A stretch of 64,000 bases of DNA from Hofstenia miamia. Lineage: Eukaryota; Xenacoelomorpha; Acoela. Positions within the stretch are counted from its first letter, which is position 1. Each line of letters starts with the position of its first letter. Below, piece by piece: positions 11,041 to 23,089 of this stretch. Below the pieces are notes generated by a model, which had not been told where the DNA came from, searched no databases, and saw only the letters and a program-made list of their open reading frames with translations. The DNA lies in the NCBI GenBank assembly GCA_004352715.1, contig SCFE01000101.1, positions 884,905 through 948,904 of the forward strand. Direction: 5' to 3'. Both the position numbers and the translations under genes were made by a program.

Positions 11041-12110
11041 CTAGGACCTGTCTTTTGTCAACTTCGTTAACTTTTTAATAGACAACTTTAATAAAAGTGC
11101 CAAATTTGTTAATGACACCTAAGTCAAAGTCAAAGTCAAAAACTCAAATGGTACAAGACTTGGAATTATTTTGAAAAAAGTTAAGTTTTATTGATATTAC
11201 TGGAATCAATTGCCGATTTCTTCTCCAATGACTGCGTGTTAGTTTGCCAAAAACATTTGGTAGAGTATTTAAGATTGGTTTTTGTTTGTCAATGCAGTCA
11301 AGCAACTGGAGGGAATAACATAGAAACTCAAATAATTTTAAAATATATTCACAGCAAGTTCTAATTTGCTTAAAATAATTGAGAATGCAGGAACAGTGAC
11401 TAATTCTTGGGTTGGAATTTGAAGTGAACCTCTTGATAATTCATTAATCCAAGATGAATAACATTGGAAATCTTCCTTAGTTTCTTAACTGAGTGTATCC
11501 AACTTTGAATGCTACAAATTCAGCACTTTACGTAAGCACTTCCAGATTGTAATTAGCTAATTCACTAAAATAATAGTCCATTAGTTCGTCTACAGAAAAA
11601 AGATCATTTTCTAGTAAATCAGCATCACAGAGCGAACATTGTTCAAGTTAATCAAGTGTGCGAAGTTCATTCATCTTCGAGAATTCAATAGAAACAAATT
11701 TCTTTTGTGTAAAGCAGCCAAAAAATCAGCAACTGAAATAAGACAGTTTCCACCACTACCTATACTTCAAATTCATTTCTAAATTGTCTTCTCGCTATAG
11801 AAATTGTTGCGCAAACATTTACAGACATGCACAAAATCATTTAGCAAAAATAACTTCTTGTTGGAATCAATTAGATGATTAACACAAAATGAATGATTCA
11901 TACTGCCAGGGATTCCAAATGATGTAAGAAATGATTGATTCACCTTGTTGTTATCACAAATTGAAGCAAAAACGTTAATCCATATTTGTGAACCAGTGTA
12001 AGTACTTAATAAATTTCGATTTAAGAAAATTACAGTTCAGTTTATAGATAGGAATTAAAGACATAACAAACACTGGATCACCACGTAAACATTTAAGCCT
12101 AAACGCAAGC
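11040..12110 (-). pseudogene. Decayed coding sequence, probably transposon-derived, family unknown
   Basis: Read on the minus strand, short protein-like blocks appear in order between stops and frameshifts: KMLAFRLKCLRGDPVFVMSL near 12110, later ENDLFSVDELMDYYFSELAN near 11600, then LLDCIDKQKPILNTLPNVFG near 11290. Composition and clustering suggest one dead gene. I cannot assign a transposase superfamily. Confidence 0.4.
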
Positions 12111-12512
12111 ATTTTACGCTCGTTTTGATTAATACAATCTTCAGCATATCTGACTACGTCCCAAAAATAATGATGATTATTTCCGCGCGGGATTCCGGAG
12201 ATAATTGGTCGTGATTAAAACATTCACCGTGTGTTCGCCATTAAATTTTACTGACCTAATTAATCAAAACAATCTGAAGCATTTGGTTTTCTCAGCATAA
12301 TTCGCGTAAATACTGTTTGTTTGCATCTGCGTATTGCCGCGCATTTTTGTTATTAAACTGCGAGACACAATGGACGTCATCAATTACATGTATGAGCTCA
12401 TTAAATCAGTAATTTGGAATACGCAAATAAAATCTTACAGGAATAAGATATTAAAATAAAAGGCTTAGGAAGAAGTTCTTCACCAAAATGAAGAAAATTT
12501 CGGAGATTGTAT

Positions 12513-12977
12513 TAGTGTTTTGCATTTTTAGATTTAACGCTGCCCGTGCCCGTCTTGTGCTCGTTTATCTTCCACTGCCTGGTGCCCACCCGTTGGAATT
12601 CCCCAGGCAGGAACAGACGGCCGCCATCTATTGGGACAAACGTAAAATACTACGAAATTGAATTAAAATGCACAAAAGGCTTTGCTCGTGCTTGCATATT
12701 ATTAACTTATCATATGGATTTCTCAATTTCTGTCATTTTATTAGAGCAAATGTACAACAAAATTTACATATTATTTCGCGATAAATTATTAAATTTCTTT
12801 TCAAAAGCAGAAAAAATTACGTCATTACAACATATTATCTTGTGATTATACCAGATTTTATTTAAGCGCGCATAACTTATGCCCGATTTTTTGAGCGCTT
12901 GATGCCCGCCCGCCCGGTCACAGTAATTCTCTCAAGGCCAGCCCTCCCAACTGCCCGGGCATGCCCGCAAAACACTA
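12513..12977. mobile_element. 465-bp hAT-type MITE, copy 1
   Basis: An 11-bp perfect terminal inverted repeat, TAGTGTTTTGC...GCAAAACACTA, is bordered by an exact 8-bp direct repeat GATTGTAT (12505-12512 and 12978-12985), the duplication size of hAT elements. The interior is GC-rich near both ends (GCCCGTGCCCG and GCCCGGGCATGCCCGC) and has no transposase. A second copy of the same length is at 28873-29337. Confidence 0.88.
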
Positions 12978-13051
12978 GATTGTATGTTGTAATTAACACG
13001 TGTATGAATTTTAAACATATATTGAGTGACTGAGTTACAGAAGAAGTGGCA

Positions 13052-13285
13052 TTAATGACTATCTTCTGGCGTCATACGCATATATTGCCTAAACCCCTCG
13101 GGATCCTTTTCTTTAAGCACGTAAAATACATCTTCCCGTGTGTGTGCTAATGGAACTGGCTTAATCCATACGTTTACCATTTCGATGATTTTTCTTTTCC
13201 TTAATAGAAGATTATCTGTGCAGCACTCGTCTGGCGTTGCAGAAATTAATGTAATAGAGAGTGCAGCTACTTTTGACCAGGACAT
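13052..13285 (-). pseudogene. PIF/Harbinger-type transposase N-terminal fragment
   Basis: The minus-strand frame starts MSWSKVAALSITL and reads MVNVWIKPVPLAHTREDVFY, VLKEKDPEGFRQYMRMTPED, then stops. The block W-(V/I)-(R/K)-P...L...DPE.(F/Y)RQY.RMTPE is typical of the N-terminal region of Harbinger-family nucleases, which continue with a DDE nuclease domain. Here the protein ends right after that block, so the catalytic part is absent. It may be one exon or a truncated relic. Confidence 0.65.
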
Positions 13286-13728
13286 TACGCAAAAATGCGC
13301 GGGTAAGTAATCATAGTTTGTTTGCAAATTATTTTTAATCACGACCAATTATCTCAGGAATCCCGCGTGGAAATAATAATCGTGTGTTTTGGGCCTTACA
13401 CGTTAGTGTGTTACAATTAACTGTATGAAATCCCTCCATTGCGCCTACTCACACTTAAACATTACTTGATGCCACGAAAGTCGATATCTAAGTGCAATAA
13501 AGAAAATCGTCCTATTCCAATTTATTGCTTTCCTTGAAATCCAGAAATGGATAAAACAATTAACCAATGTCGTTAATGCTACCAAAATATAGGAGTGTGT
13601 GGAATTGACCTCCTAATGCAAAGTTGAAAAAAGCCGAGGGTGGAAAATTATCTCCTGTTGAAGCTCCCTCATTTTTTTCTAAATGTTCCTTCCAGCATGA
13701 TTCCAACATCATGTCCAACTCCTGGAAA

Positions 13729-14107
13729 AAAATGAAAAACTTCTGCTTGGAAAAAGAAATGTTCAACATGATGAACTTGATACTTTCAAAGCCCTTGATA
13801 AGATTAACATTAAAAATGTGGTAGATCTAGTAGCAGAAAGCTAGTTCAGCAATTAAAAGATTTATTTACTGACTCCTCGCATTTACTGAAAAAGACCTGG
13901 AGTAATTGCCTTAGTGAAAAATGAAAAACTTCTGCTTGGAAAAAGAAATGTTCAACATGATGAACTTGATACTTTCAAAGCCCTTGATAAGATTAACATT
14001 AAATATGTGGTAGATCTAGTAGCAGAAAGCTAGTTTAGCAATTAAAAGATTTATTTACTGACTTCTTGCATTTACTGAAAAAGACCTGGAGTAATTGCCT
14101 TAGTGAA
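13729..14107. repeat. 189-bp tandem duplication
   Basis: The block starting AATGAAAAACTTCTGCTTGG near 13731 repeats with period 189 at about 13920, with only a few substitutions. A short third start follows near 14107. One frame reads EKLLLGKRNVQHDELDTFKA and INIKNVVDLVAES, and a further protein-like block (ITEIDRASFSHVETLYKLIR) follows at about 14140-14210, suggesting a dead transposon gene underneath. The family is not recognised. Confidence 0.8.
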
Positions 14108-14419
14108 AAATGAAGATTATTGGATTTCTATCTGCCTACAGACATAACCGAAATCGACCGTGCTTCATTTTCTCATGTAGAAACATTGTATAAATTAATT
14201 CGAATTAAGCCAACTTGCATAGATGAACAAAATGTTAAGCTTGCTCTCAAATTTGTAGATTTAAAAAGTTAAAGCTCGCCAAATTTCAAAATAAATGATA
14301 TTTATTTAGTATTTTGTCAGTAATATAAATTCTCAGAATTTAAATAATATACAATTTACAGATCAACCCCAAATAATTCTTTCAATTTTGCGTAGCATAG
14401 CTCGGTGTTGAGTGAGCCT

Positions 14420-14420
<1 letters not shown>

Positions 14421-14452
<32 letters not shown>

Positions 14453-15210
14453 NNNNNNNNNNNNNNNNNNNNNNNNNNNNNNNNNNNNNNNNNNNNNNNN
14501 NNNNNNNNNNNNNNNNNNNNNNNNNNNNNNNNNNNNNNNNNNNNNNNNNNNNNNNNNNNNNNNNNNNNNNNNNNNNNNNNNNNNNNNNNNNNNNNNNNNN
14601 NNNNNNNNNNNNNNNNNNNNNNNNNNNNNNNNNNNNNNNNNNNNNNNNNNNNNNNNNNNNNNNNNNNNNNNNNNNNNNNNNNNNNNNNNNNNNNNNNNNN
14701 NNNNNNNNNNNNNNNNNNNNNNNNNNNNNNNNNNNNNNNNNNNNNNNNNNNNNNNNNNNNNNNNNNNNNNNNNNNNNNNNNNNNNNNNNNNNNNNNNNNN
14801 NNNNNNNNNNNNNNNNNNNNNNNNNNNNNNNNNNNNNNNNNNNNNNNNNNNNNNNNNNNNNNNNNNNNNNNNNNNNNNNNNNNNNNNNNNNNNNNNNNNN
14901 NNNNNNNNNNNNNNNNNNNNNNNNNNNNNNNNNNNNNNNNNNNNNNNNNNNNNNNNNNNNNNNNNNNNNNNNNNNNNNNNNNNNNNNNNNNNNNNNNNNN
15001 NNNNNNNNNNNNNNNNNNNNNNNNNNNNNNNNNNNNNNNNNNNNNNNNNNNNNNNNNNNNNNNNNNNNNNNNNNNNNNNNNNNNNNNNNNNNNNNNNNNN
15101 NNNNNNNNNNNNNNNNNNNNNNNNNNNNNNNNNNNNNNNNNNNNNNNNNNNNNNNNNNNNNNNNNNNNNNNNNNNNNNNNNNNNNNNNNNNNNNNNNNNN
15201 NNNNNNNNNN

Positions 15211-15240
<30 letters not shown>
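14421..15240. repeat. TA microsatellite containing an assembly gap
   Basis: TA runs at 14421-14452 and 15211-15240 flank 758 N (14453-15210). The non-round size suggests an estimated gap. Confidence 0.95.
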
Positions 15241-15241
<1 letters not shown>

Positions 15242-15704
15242 GGAATTTGGATACAAAATTTTAAAATATCTACAAGGCGCTAGATACTATGGCGGAAGGC
15301 GCTGGATGCGGGTGAAAAAATACCTGAAACTCTAGATAAGAAATTAGACCCCTATTCCAAATTAAATGCTCAATGTAAAATTTTTTTTACAAAATGAATT
15401 ATTTTGGCTTTCCATCAAAAATGGCGCTGGATACTATGGAAAGTGCAGGCGGTGGATATGAATAAACATTATATGAAATTGTCAATTTTTTTACGTAATT
15501 ATTTCAATAACGAAGATTTTTTGAGTGTTTTTCATACAATATAGGGCCTTTTTTCTCCTCTCCAAACAATAAAGTATGTCTTAAAACGACTGGCTTTCAT
15601 GTTTATAAATATTAACCGTAAATTTTTGTGAAAAACCTCATAAATCATTGGAATTTTTGCAAACTATGATTAGATTTTGTATAGCTTGCAAATATATTAA
15701 AAAA

Positions 15705-15743
<39 letters not shown>

Positions 15744-15779
15744 TCAGAAATGTGGTGTATATGCATGCTAATAATTTAG
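15241..15779. other. Intron sequence, no gene seen; TA run 15709-15741
   Basis: Short repeated words such as GGCGCTGGATACTATGG (15269 and 15422 areas) suggest an old local repeat. Another TA microsatellite ends at 15741, just before the exon acceptor. Confidence 0.5.
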
Positions 15780-16034
15780 TTCCTGCACCACCAACAATTT
15801 CTGTAACTGGTCAAACTCTGAGTAGCATTTCTATCACAATCACCAATACATCTGCATCAGATTCTTTTCAAGCATGCATATATGAAATAGGTTCAGGGAC
15901 TTGTTCATTTTCAACTGTTAGTAGTCCTCAGACATTTCTTTACTTATCCGCTAGTGAAGATTATACAATAGAAGCGAGATCCATTTTCCAAAGTCTAGAA
16001 AGTGATGCAACAACAAGGACTCCTGTACACACCG
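15780..16034 (+). CDS. FN3-like domain exon
   Basis: The exon starts after ATAATTTAG and ends ACCG|GTATGT; it is 255 bp, phase 1-1. The module begins VPAPPTISVTGQTLSSISIT, has QACIYEIGSGTCSF (cysteines 9 apart), then LSASEDYTIEARSIFQSLES and ends VHTG. An ATG at 15740 is in frame upstream, but it lies in the TA repeat and intron and is not a credible start. The next module is only about 700 bp downstream, one of the closest pairs in the array. Confidence 0.9.
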
Positions 16035-16735
16035 GTATGTCACATATTTACTTGTGTATGTAAAAGATATAATTTTCAATCAATATTTTCAATTTCAAAC
16101 TTTTGTAAAACACGTGTTATAAGCATTCCTCGAAGAATTTTTTTTCGTAATCAATTCTTTTCTCTGTTAAGTCTAAAAAATCATCACTTATAATCTATTC
16201 AAATGAAATTTGAAATCATTGTCAATATGCGTTACGTATATTTAGTTTGCAAACGCATTGTGTTTGTGAGAAAAAATTTAAAGATACTAATTAATTACTA
16301 TTAAAAAGTCTTCAAGATTCAAATGTACCTGCACTTCCAACTACTACTCTTCAACGAATTAATATATAACGAAGATTCTACTTGACCATAACATCTATCT
16401 TTAAATTTTGCACCAATTAATATTTATCGAAGAACGTGTTTGATAATGACAACTAGTTCTAAATGTATTTAAATGTGGAAAGATTAATCTTACTGAAAAT
16501 TTTAAAGATGTTTAAAGATTTTTAATCTCACTGTCCAATCATATGTCGCAACCGCAAGATTTGTTAAATTTGCAATATAGTGCCAAGTATTCTGCGAAAT
16601 TTCTTACAATTTTAGGTTAATCATTATAAATTATTTTATTGAAATTAGTCAGTAAAACAAATCAAACTGTTATTGAAAAGTGAAAATGTAATATATGTTT
16701 GGCTTTTGAGGCCATATAAATACAAGTATATTTAG

Positions 16736-16990
16736 CTCCAGCTGCTCCTACATTCACTCTTGATAGCCAATATGACGATAACGTTACAATAATAATCACT
16801 GAAACATCAACATCCACTTTTGAAGCTTGTATAGTTGAAGTAACAGGGTCATTAACATGCACACCGGCAGCTGTAACAAGTCCCCATACGTTTGATTCTT
16901 TAACGGCTAGTAAACACTACAAAATTCTTGTCGAAGGTGTTTATCAAACACTGAATAGTGAGACGACGTCTAATCCCCATGTATATACTG
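16736..16990 (+). CDS. FN3-like domain exon
   Basis: Acceptor TATTTAG, donor ACTG|GTATGA; 255 bp, phase 1-1. It reads APAAPTFTLDSQYDDNVTII, then FEACIVEVTGSLTC, with cysteines 10 apart, then LTASKHYKILVEGVYQTLNS and VYTG. Its opening is close to that of the exon at 22447 (both contain DSQYDDN), so these two are probably sister copies from exon duplication. Confidence 0.9.
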
Positions 16991-17689
16991 GTATGACATC
17001 TATAATATTAGATCAAATATATATTATCAGATTATGTGTGAAATTAATAAACCAAGCCAAAAAGGTAATAAAAAAATTAAGGCTTAGATCCAACGTCCAA
17101 TAACAGCTAAATCAAAATTGCAAATCAGTTTACAATAGGAAAACATGTGGTTTGGTTGAAGCAAGCGATATAATCCAATCATTCTAAGTAAACAAGGGTA
17201 TATACAAATATTTTAGAAATTATATTAATATTGAGAATATAACTTATAAATAACATTTTTATATTAAAGAAAATTAATTAACGTAATTAAACGAAAATTA
17301 AACGAAAAATAAACACAGTTGCATCAAAATGCATGCAATGTATAATGTAAAAATCCCGTGTAAACTGCTTTGCAAAGCCGTGAGCGAGAAACGAATTATG
17401 CTAATGACTAACCACTCTGTATAGCAAAAATGCTTATTTGACTCAGGGCCTTTAGCATGCGGCCTGCTAATCTGCAGCAATATACTACATTTGGGGCCAA
17501 TGCGAAATAGCTTGCAATAAAAAAAATTATTATTAGATATGTATTCATAGAAAATTGAAATAATTAATTAATAAACAAGCTTTCAATGAATAAACCAAAA
17601 AGATAATTTTGCATAAAAAAATAAAGTTCATTTAAAAATAATCCGTACAGAACGTTTGGATCACTTAAATTTTTTGAAATTGCTTAGAG
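16991..17689. other. Intron sequence, no gene seen
   Basis: AT-rich apart from a more GC-balanced patch at about 17320-17510. No domain or complete repeat could be assigned. Confidence 0.4.
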
Positions 17690-20068
17690 ACCTCTTTCTT
17701 TTCAAATCCGGCTGATTATTGAAAAACACATTGACTAGTGTGTCAATTGTAAGTTTTTGACATTTCCTCATGAAGCATGCAAAACAATACATCAAACATT
17801 TAAGTAAAGTTCTTAATTGCTGGAATAGCAGAAGAGCGAATGTTAGAAACTATTCGAATCAAGTTAAAATTCGCTTTCAAAGTAGAAAAAATTTCGTAGC
17901 GAAAGTTCAAAAAACTGCTGATGGATGATTCAGTCCTCCTCTATCTAGCTTTTCCAGATAATCAGAAAGATCAACAAAAACATTAGATGTCATTAAAACA
18001 ACATTCTTCACATTAATATCTGTCATATAACTTGTTGACAATAAATCCGGCAATGTATACGGCAACTTCCTTTTCTAAATGTGCCAATGAATCTCCATCA
18101 TTTAGTTGCAAGTCTTAAACTTTTTTTAAATTCAGACACTCTTTTAAGTCCTTAATTGATAGTTTTTTTAAACATTACAAATCTTCAACATTTTCTCTGA
18201 ATTGTTCACTTCATGCAGTGGATTTTGAAAGTGTCCTCCACTCATTTGTCTATACTGCCCAAATCTGCATTCAAAGGGATGAGACTGCAATCTTGAAGTC
18301 AAAACGTAGGCATAGTCCTTGCTCAATAAATCACTGCATAGATCTGAAATTGAAGTGTTTGAACAGAAAATCCTGACTTAAGCTCAAATCTCCATTTATC
18401 AATCCAATTGGCAAGTGAGTGTAGAAAGTCAATCTCAGCATCATATTTTTAACTCCTCTTGGAAGATGAAGTGAGTTTGATTTATTACTTGCATTTAAAA
18501 TAAAAACCATACAAAACTACTTGCAAAACACTGGCAGTACTTAAAGCAACTTGATCTTGAAGAAAATATTATCTGAGAGCATTAGAGTTCGATTAACGAA
18601 AATTGAATAACGCCAAATAAACTGATTGTTTGTTATGAGCTGGATGCAGTCTGATAACAAAGTGAATTGACTTTTTTTCAAAACGCTTGATTTGCAGAAT
18701 CAATATCATATAAATCAGGCAGTTTTTTCCACGAAACAACGTTATCCCAAACATCTATTGAGAAATTTTATTGTGGCACAAAAGTATTAGAATACCTGTA
18801 CAGATTATCACGACAGTTCTTTATCATATGAGACGTATCAAAGTAAAGATATATTAATTTAGAATTATGGATGATAAAAATTTAAGGCTTGTTGCCGTGG
18901 GAAGAATTGGCCAATTTTGAGAAAAAGGAGACATTTGAAGTGGGATTATCTGTACATATTTCACGAATGTTCACACCAATTGCATGAGTAATCAACAAAA
19001 TCTCATTCACGACGTTGAAGAGAACATTAGAGTTAAGGGCTGTAACTGGAACAGATGAATCAAATATGGAGTTTTATTTTTCAAAGGAATCAACATAAGA
19101 TTTACATTGTATAATGGTATGTCTGTACTTTACCCCACAAAATTGCAGCCTTCAATTCTAGCCTCTTTTTGCAAGTAAAATGTCAAGGGTAAGAACACAA
19201 TCATTTGAAAAAAAATTCCAGAATCTATAAGCAGTTGTAGAGTTTTCACAGTGTCTACAGATCCATTACACATTTTTCATAACAAAGGTATGCTTGGCAT
19301 TGAAAAGCAATCGCAAAAATATTTAAAAGCTGCAAGAGTAATACATCTAAAAAGAATTAAAAACCGAATCTAACTAGCAGAATAGGGAGGCATATTTACA
19401 TATCCCGGACAAATTACGTTGCTTTGAATTTCATGTCTTTCGTTGGTTGTTGTATCCAGTGGACCACTAACATAATTGAACAACTCTTCTAATTGGCTTT
19501 TTTTTCGTAACGTGACAAGAATTAGTTTCTCACAGCCATTATGGTAGACTCAGTTTACTGCCAAGATAAAAAATTGAAACTCTAAGATTCTTATGTAAAT
19601 CAAAAGAGCCATGGATTTCTGGTTTTATATCAAAAGAAACATCTAGGAATAAACGCATTTCTCTGACCACTTAAGAAGCCAATTTCCTTTAGTAGGTAGA
19701 TCTTTTTCTGTGATACTTTTAAAAGATAGGCGGCCCATTTTTTGAAATTTAGACAATTTATCAGGAATTATCCCTCTTTTTGTTGGAGATTTTCGAGAAC
19801 TAATATTAATGCTGCTCTCACAGAAACTTTTGCTGTAGGGAAAAGTTGTTGGTACTAGCTTAAGAGAGAAATCCAGTGTTTGAACACCTTTTTCGGTTAT
19901 CTGTGTCAAGTTTTTTTCAAAATACTTTTCACATATTACAGCATTTTTGGAAATTATTAAATTTGCTTTCCTTATTTGCCGTTCTTGAAAATGCCCGGAG
20001 CGCTCTCGTGAAAACATGCTACCAACAGCCAGGAGTGGCGCGTTACATGAAAATGCACTATTACGCAT
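17690..20068 (-). pseudogene. P-element-type (THAP domain) transposase relic
   Basis: On the minus strand the 5' part (20068-19643) has a 141-codon open frame containing SGHFQERQIRKANLIISKNA and VICEKYFEKN, which resembles the second half of a THAP zinc-binding domain, followed by GNWLLKWSEKCVYS. The body (19640-17690) is broken by many stops and frameshifts. Near 18340-18190 it still reads DLLSKDYAYVLTSRLQ, SHPFECRFGQYRQMSGG and HFQNPLHEVNNSEKMLKI, like the C-terminal region of P-element/THAP9 transposases. Such enzymes cut and paste DNA in the nucleus. This copy is dead. Element ends were not located. Confidence 0.7.
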
Positions 20069-20558
20069 TTATTTATTGGCCCCCAAATTTTAAATAGTGC
20101 TTGCAGATTATCGGGTCATGTGTTAAGAAAGCACTGATGGACTTTTGGCTTTGGTTGAGTTGGGTGGGGTAAACATTTGCAGCCCTAGTTTAAATTGCAG
20201 TGATTAGTAAACAATATGGTTTTTTTATAAAATTTATACTATTTGTATTTACAATATCTATATATGAGTACAGCATTCCTGACATGAATAAAGATAATTA
20301 AAAACGTATTTAAGACAATGTCTTTCTTTGAAACGGTTTGTGCATTTAGTAAAACATGTCTGAATGAAAAATTCAACTAATCTATTTTGGAGATTTTATT
20401 GTGCTTAAATTATATTCAATTTTAATAATTCTGATTGACTACTTTTACCAATTTAAATGCAGGGATTGATTATTGTAGGCCTTTTGATGCGTTGCAATAC
20501 TACTAATTATGATAAGAAAAGGCCTTCTCACTTCTTCTATTTTTCTTAAATTTTTTAG

Positions 20559-20813
20559 CTCCATCCCCACCAACTCTAGCTGTTACTGGTCAGACTAAAG
20601 ATAGCATTACCATTACAATCGCGGCAGGTTCAACAACTGATACTTTTCAAGGATGCATATATTTAAGCGCAACAGGCTCGTGTACATACACGACAATAGC
20701 AAGTCCTAGATCATTTCTATACTTAACTGCTAGTGAGGAGTACACAATTGATGTCAAAGCCGTCTATCAAGGCTTATCTAGCGAGGTGGCTACTGAAGCA
20801 CCTGCATACACAG
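20559..20813 (+). CDS. FN3-like domain exon
   Basis: Acceptor ATTTTTTAG, donor ACAG|GTAGGC; 255 bp, phase 1-1. It reads APSPPTLAVTGQTKDSITIT, then QGCIYLSATGSCTY (cysteines 9 apart), LTASEEYTIDVKAVYQGLSS and EAPAYTG. Close to the consensus of the family. Confidence 0.92.
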
Positions 20814-21300
20814 GTAGGCAATACCTCATTATATTTGAACTGTTTGAAATTAGTAGTGATCAAAACCTTTAAATATAATGTGAAGTCTGTAATGATTAAT
20901 CGCTAAATTAACAACATAAAAACTAGTTTCCATCATATTTAGACATAGGAAAATGGTAGTAACTGTTTACATGAAATTTTTAAAGTAGTATTTTATACTA
21001 CAAGGAGAATTTAAATAACGAGAGCAGGGGAGAAATTTTAAAATCCGAGTAGCATAACGGTACCGTTTCAAAATCTTTAGGTTTATTGAAGAATAAATTA
21101 TTAGCATTTTCTACAAAATTGTATTATTCAAAATATGAATGCAAGTTTATCATTTGCAACAATGTATTATTCGAGGTGTGTATTATTTGTTGTTACAAAA
21201 TATATAATTCGAATTGTTTACAATTAAGCATTCATTCCAATATCCCATGCATAGTAAGTAAAGTAATGCATTTGCAATGAACAGTTACTGTATATATCAT

Positions 21301-22235
21301 CAGAGTTGGAACCGGGCCGGTTATTTCTGCCCGGGCTCGGCCCGCATCAACACTAAGAAAATCGTGCGCGGGCTTGGGCCGAGTGACAAAATTTATATCA
21401 TATCAACCTTTACGAAACATGCTGTTGCCAATGAAATTGCGTGAAAAACGCGCTAAAGCCAGTTCCTTAATTATATTGTTTATTTACTAATGACATTTAA
21501 GATGAAAGTGCAATTTATTTAAAATCAAAATTCCCATTTTCTTTCAAAATTACAATAAGTTGACTATTGGGTTAGTCTATTGACTAATAGTCATTTTCAA
21601 ATAGAACAATTTCTATTTCATAATCGTAAACTTTTTGGGGGTGCGACACAATTAGTCTTTTGACTATAGTCAAAAAATTTTTGAAATCGAAAAGTGCTGT
21701 GTTGATTGAACAAACATTATCAAATCTTATAATTGCTTTTTAAACAAANAGTTGACTATTGGGTTAGTCTATTGACTAATAGTCATTTTCAAATAGAACA
21801 ATTTCTATTTCATAATTTGACTAATCGTAAACTTTTTGGGGGTGCGACACAATTAGTCTTTTGACTATAGTAAAAAAATTTTTGAAATATAAAAGTGCTG
21901 TGTTGATTGAACAAACATTATCAAATCTTATAATTGCTTTTTAAACAAACAAAAGCCACGTGGTTAAACCACTAATTAGCATATTAAAGGGGGTACCACA
22001 GGGTCAGGTTTTGACTATAGTCACTCACATATTATTCTAATAAGCCGTCACATGAAATTGATGCATTGAATTCAACCTATCCTCTTATTCAATTAATGAA
22101 CATACTGTACACTTTATTTCAAACATGATAAATTTCGGTCTGTGTGTTAAATTTTTCAGGCCCGGGCCCGACTCGGGTGCTTACCAATAATTCCACGCCC
22201 CACCCGGCCAGGGCCCGGACCCGGTTCTAACGCTG
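21301..22235. mobile_element. hAT-like element with GC-rich terminal inverted repeats
   Basis: CAGAGTTGGAACCGGGCCGG at 21301 is matched by the complement of GGACCCGGTTCTAACGCTG ending at 22235. GCCCGGGC-rich subterminal repeats occur at both ends, while the interior is AT-rich and non-coding. The flanking octamers TATATCAT and TGTACCAC agree at 5 of 8 positions, all differences being transitions, so a decayed 8-bp duplication is possible. The interior contains the contig overlap described separately. Confidence 0.65.
21558..21948. repeat. Unmerged contig overlap around the N at 21749
   Basis: The block starting AGTTGACTATTGGGTTAGTC at 21558 restarts at 21750, directly after the N, about 98% identical apart from a 9-bp insertion. 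This is the pattern of two allelic contig ends joined without merging. Confidence 0.8.
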
Positions 22236-22446
22236 TGTACCACATAACACTCAATTTAAATATATTTATGCCACATGCAAACAATAAAGATGCTTAAAAT
22301 TTTTCATTTTCAATTCTTAACCATGCAAAATATTTATTAAATTTCTAACTTATTTTATTTTTTATATTATTATAATATTAATGTCCACTTCATTTGTAAT
22401 GTTGCTAGACAACAAAAAGGTCATATTATGTTTTGAAAATATTTAG

Positions 22447-22698
22447 CTCCCTCTGCTCCTACATTCTCTATCGATAGTCAATATGACGATAACATTACTA
22501 TAACAATCACTGAAACATCAACATCTACTACTTTTGAAGCATGTATATACTCATCATCTGGATCATGTTCATACGACCCTGTCTCAAGTCCTTATACGTT
22601 TCCTTCCTTAACTGCTAGTGAAGCTCACACAATAGATGTCAAGGCGGTTCATCAATCACTAGATAGTGAAAAGGCCACCGAAACTCAAGTATATACAG
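22447..22698 (+). CDS. FN3-like domain exon
   Basis: Acceptor ATATTTAG, donor ACAG|GTAATG; 252 bp, phase 1-1. It reads APSAPTFSIDSQYDDNITIT, then FEACIYSSSGSCSY (cysteines 8 apart), LTASEAHTIDVKAVHQSLDS and QVYTG. His replaces the usual Tyr in the YTI strand. Confidence 0.92.
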
Positions 22699-23089
22699 GT
22701 AATGGTTTATAGATTTGTTTTATTGTATCTGAACAAAGTCATGATAGACTATAGATATAAATTTACAAAAAGGTTAACTTAAATTACCTTTTCCAGTTTT
22801 GCTGCACTGTAGTTCAAAGTTCTTTTCTTGTAATTGGTTCTACAAAAAAGCAAATATTAAGTTTTTTTTATTTTGCTTTTAACTTTTTGCATATTAGTTA
22901 GCATCTCACTTAAACAGTGATTAGGATTAATGTTAATTTTTAAACATTCGCGTCTTACACTATTTTAAATTACATCACTGATTGTTGGTACATTCGTATT
23001 CAAAATATTGTTGGCTCTTGATGGTATATAATTCAATTTTTCAATCTTTGATCAGCAAATTCCAGTAGTGGTGAATATGTTACTTTACG

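Larger units (their letters stand above)
12165..13392. repeat. Inverted repeat pair (about 55 bp) around a Harbinger relic and a MITE
   Basis: The segment at 12165-12222, with core GGAGATAATTGGTCGTGATT, is inverted at 13333-13392 with few mismatches; both contain TATTTCC(G/A)CGCGGGATTCC. The right copy lies just upstream of the Harbinger-like frame. They may be subterminal repeats of the same element, with the 465-bp MITE inserted between them later. Confidence 0.6.

Noticed and set aside
14363-15335. Three long frames across the second N gap
   Set aside because: Same artefact: N run with TA microsatellite edges.
15740-15779. ATG upstream of the FN3 exon as a gene start
   Set aside because: It lies at the end of a TA array and before a good TTTAG acceptor; all sister exons are internal with the same acceptor.
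16325-16390. Possible second decayed FN3 exon (VPALPTTTLQ)
   Set aside because: Similarity to module starts covers only about ten residues, with no acceptor and no later framework match.
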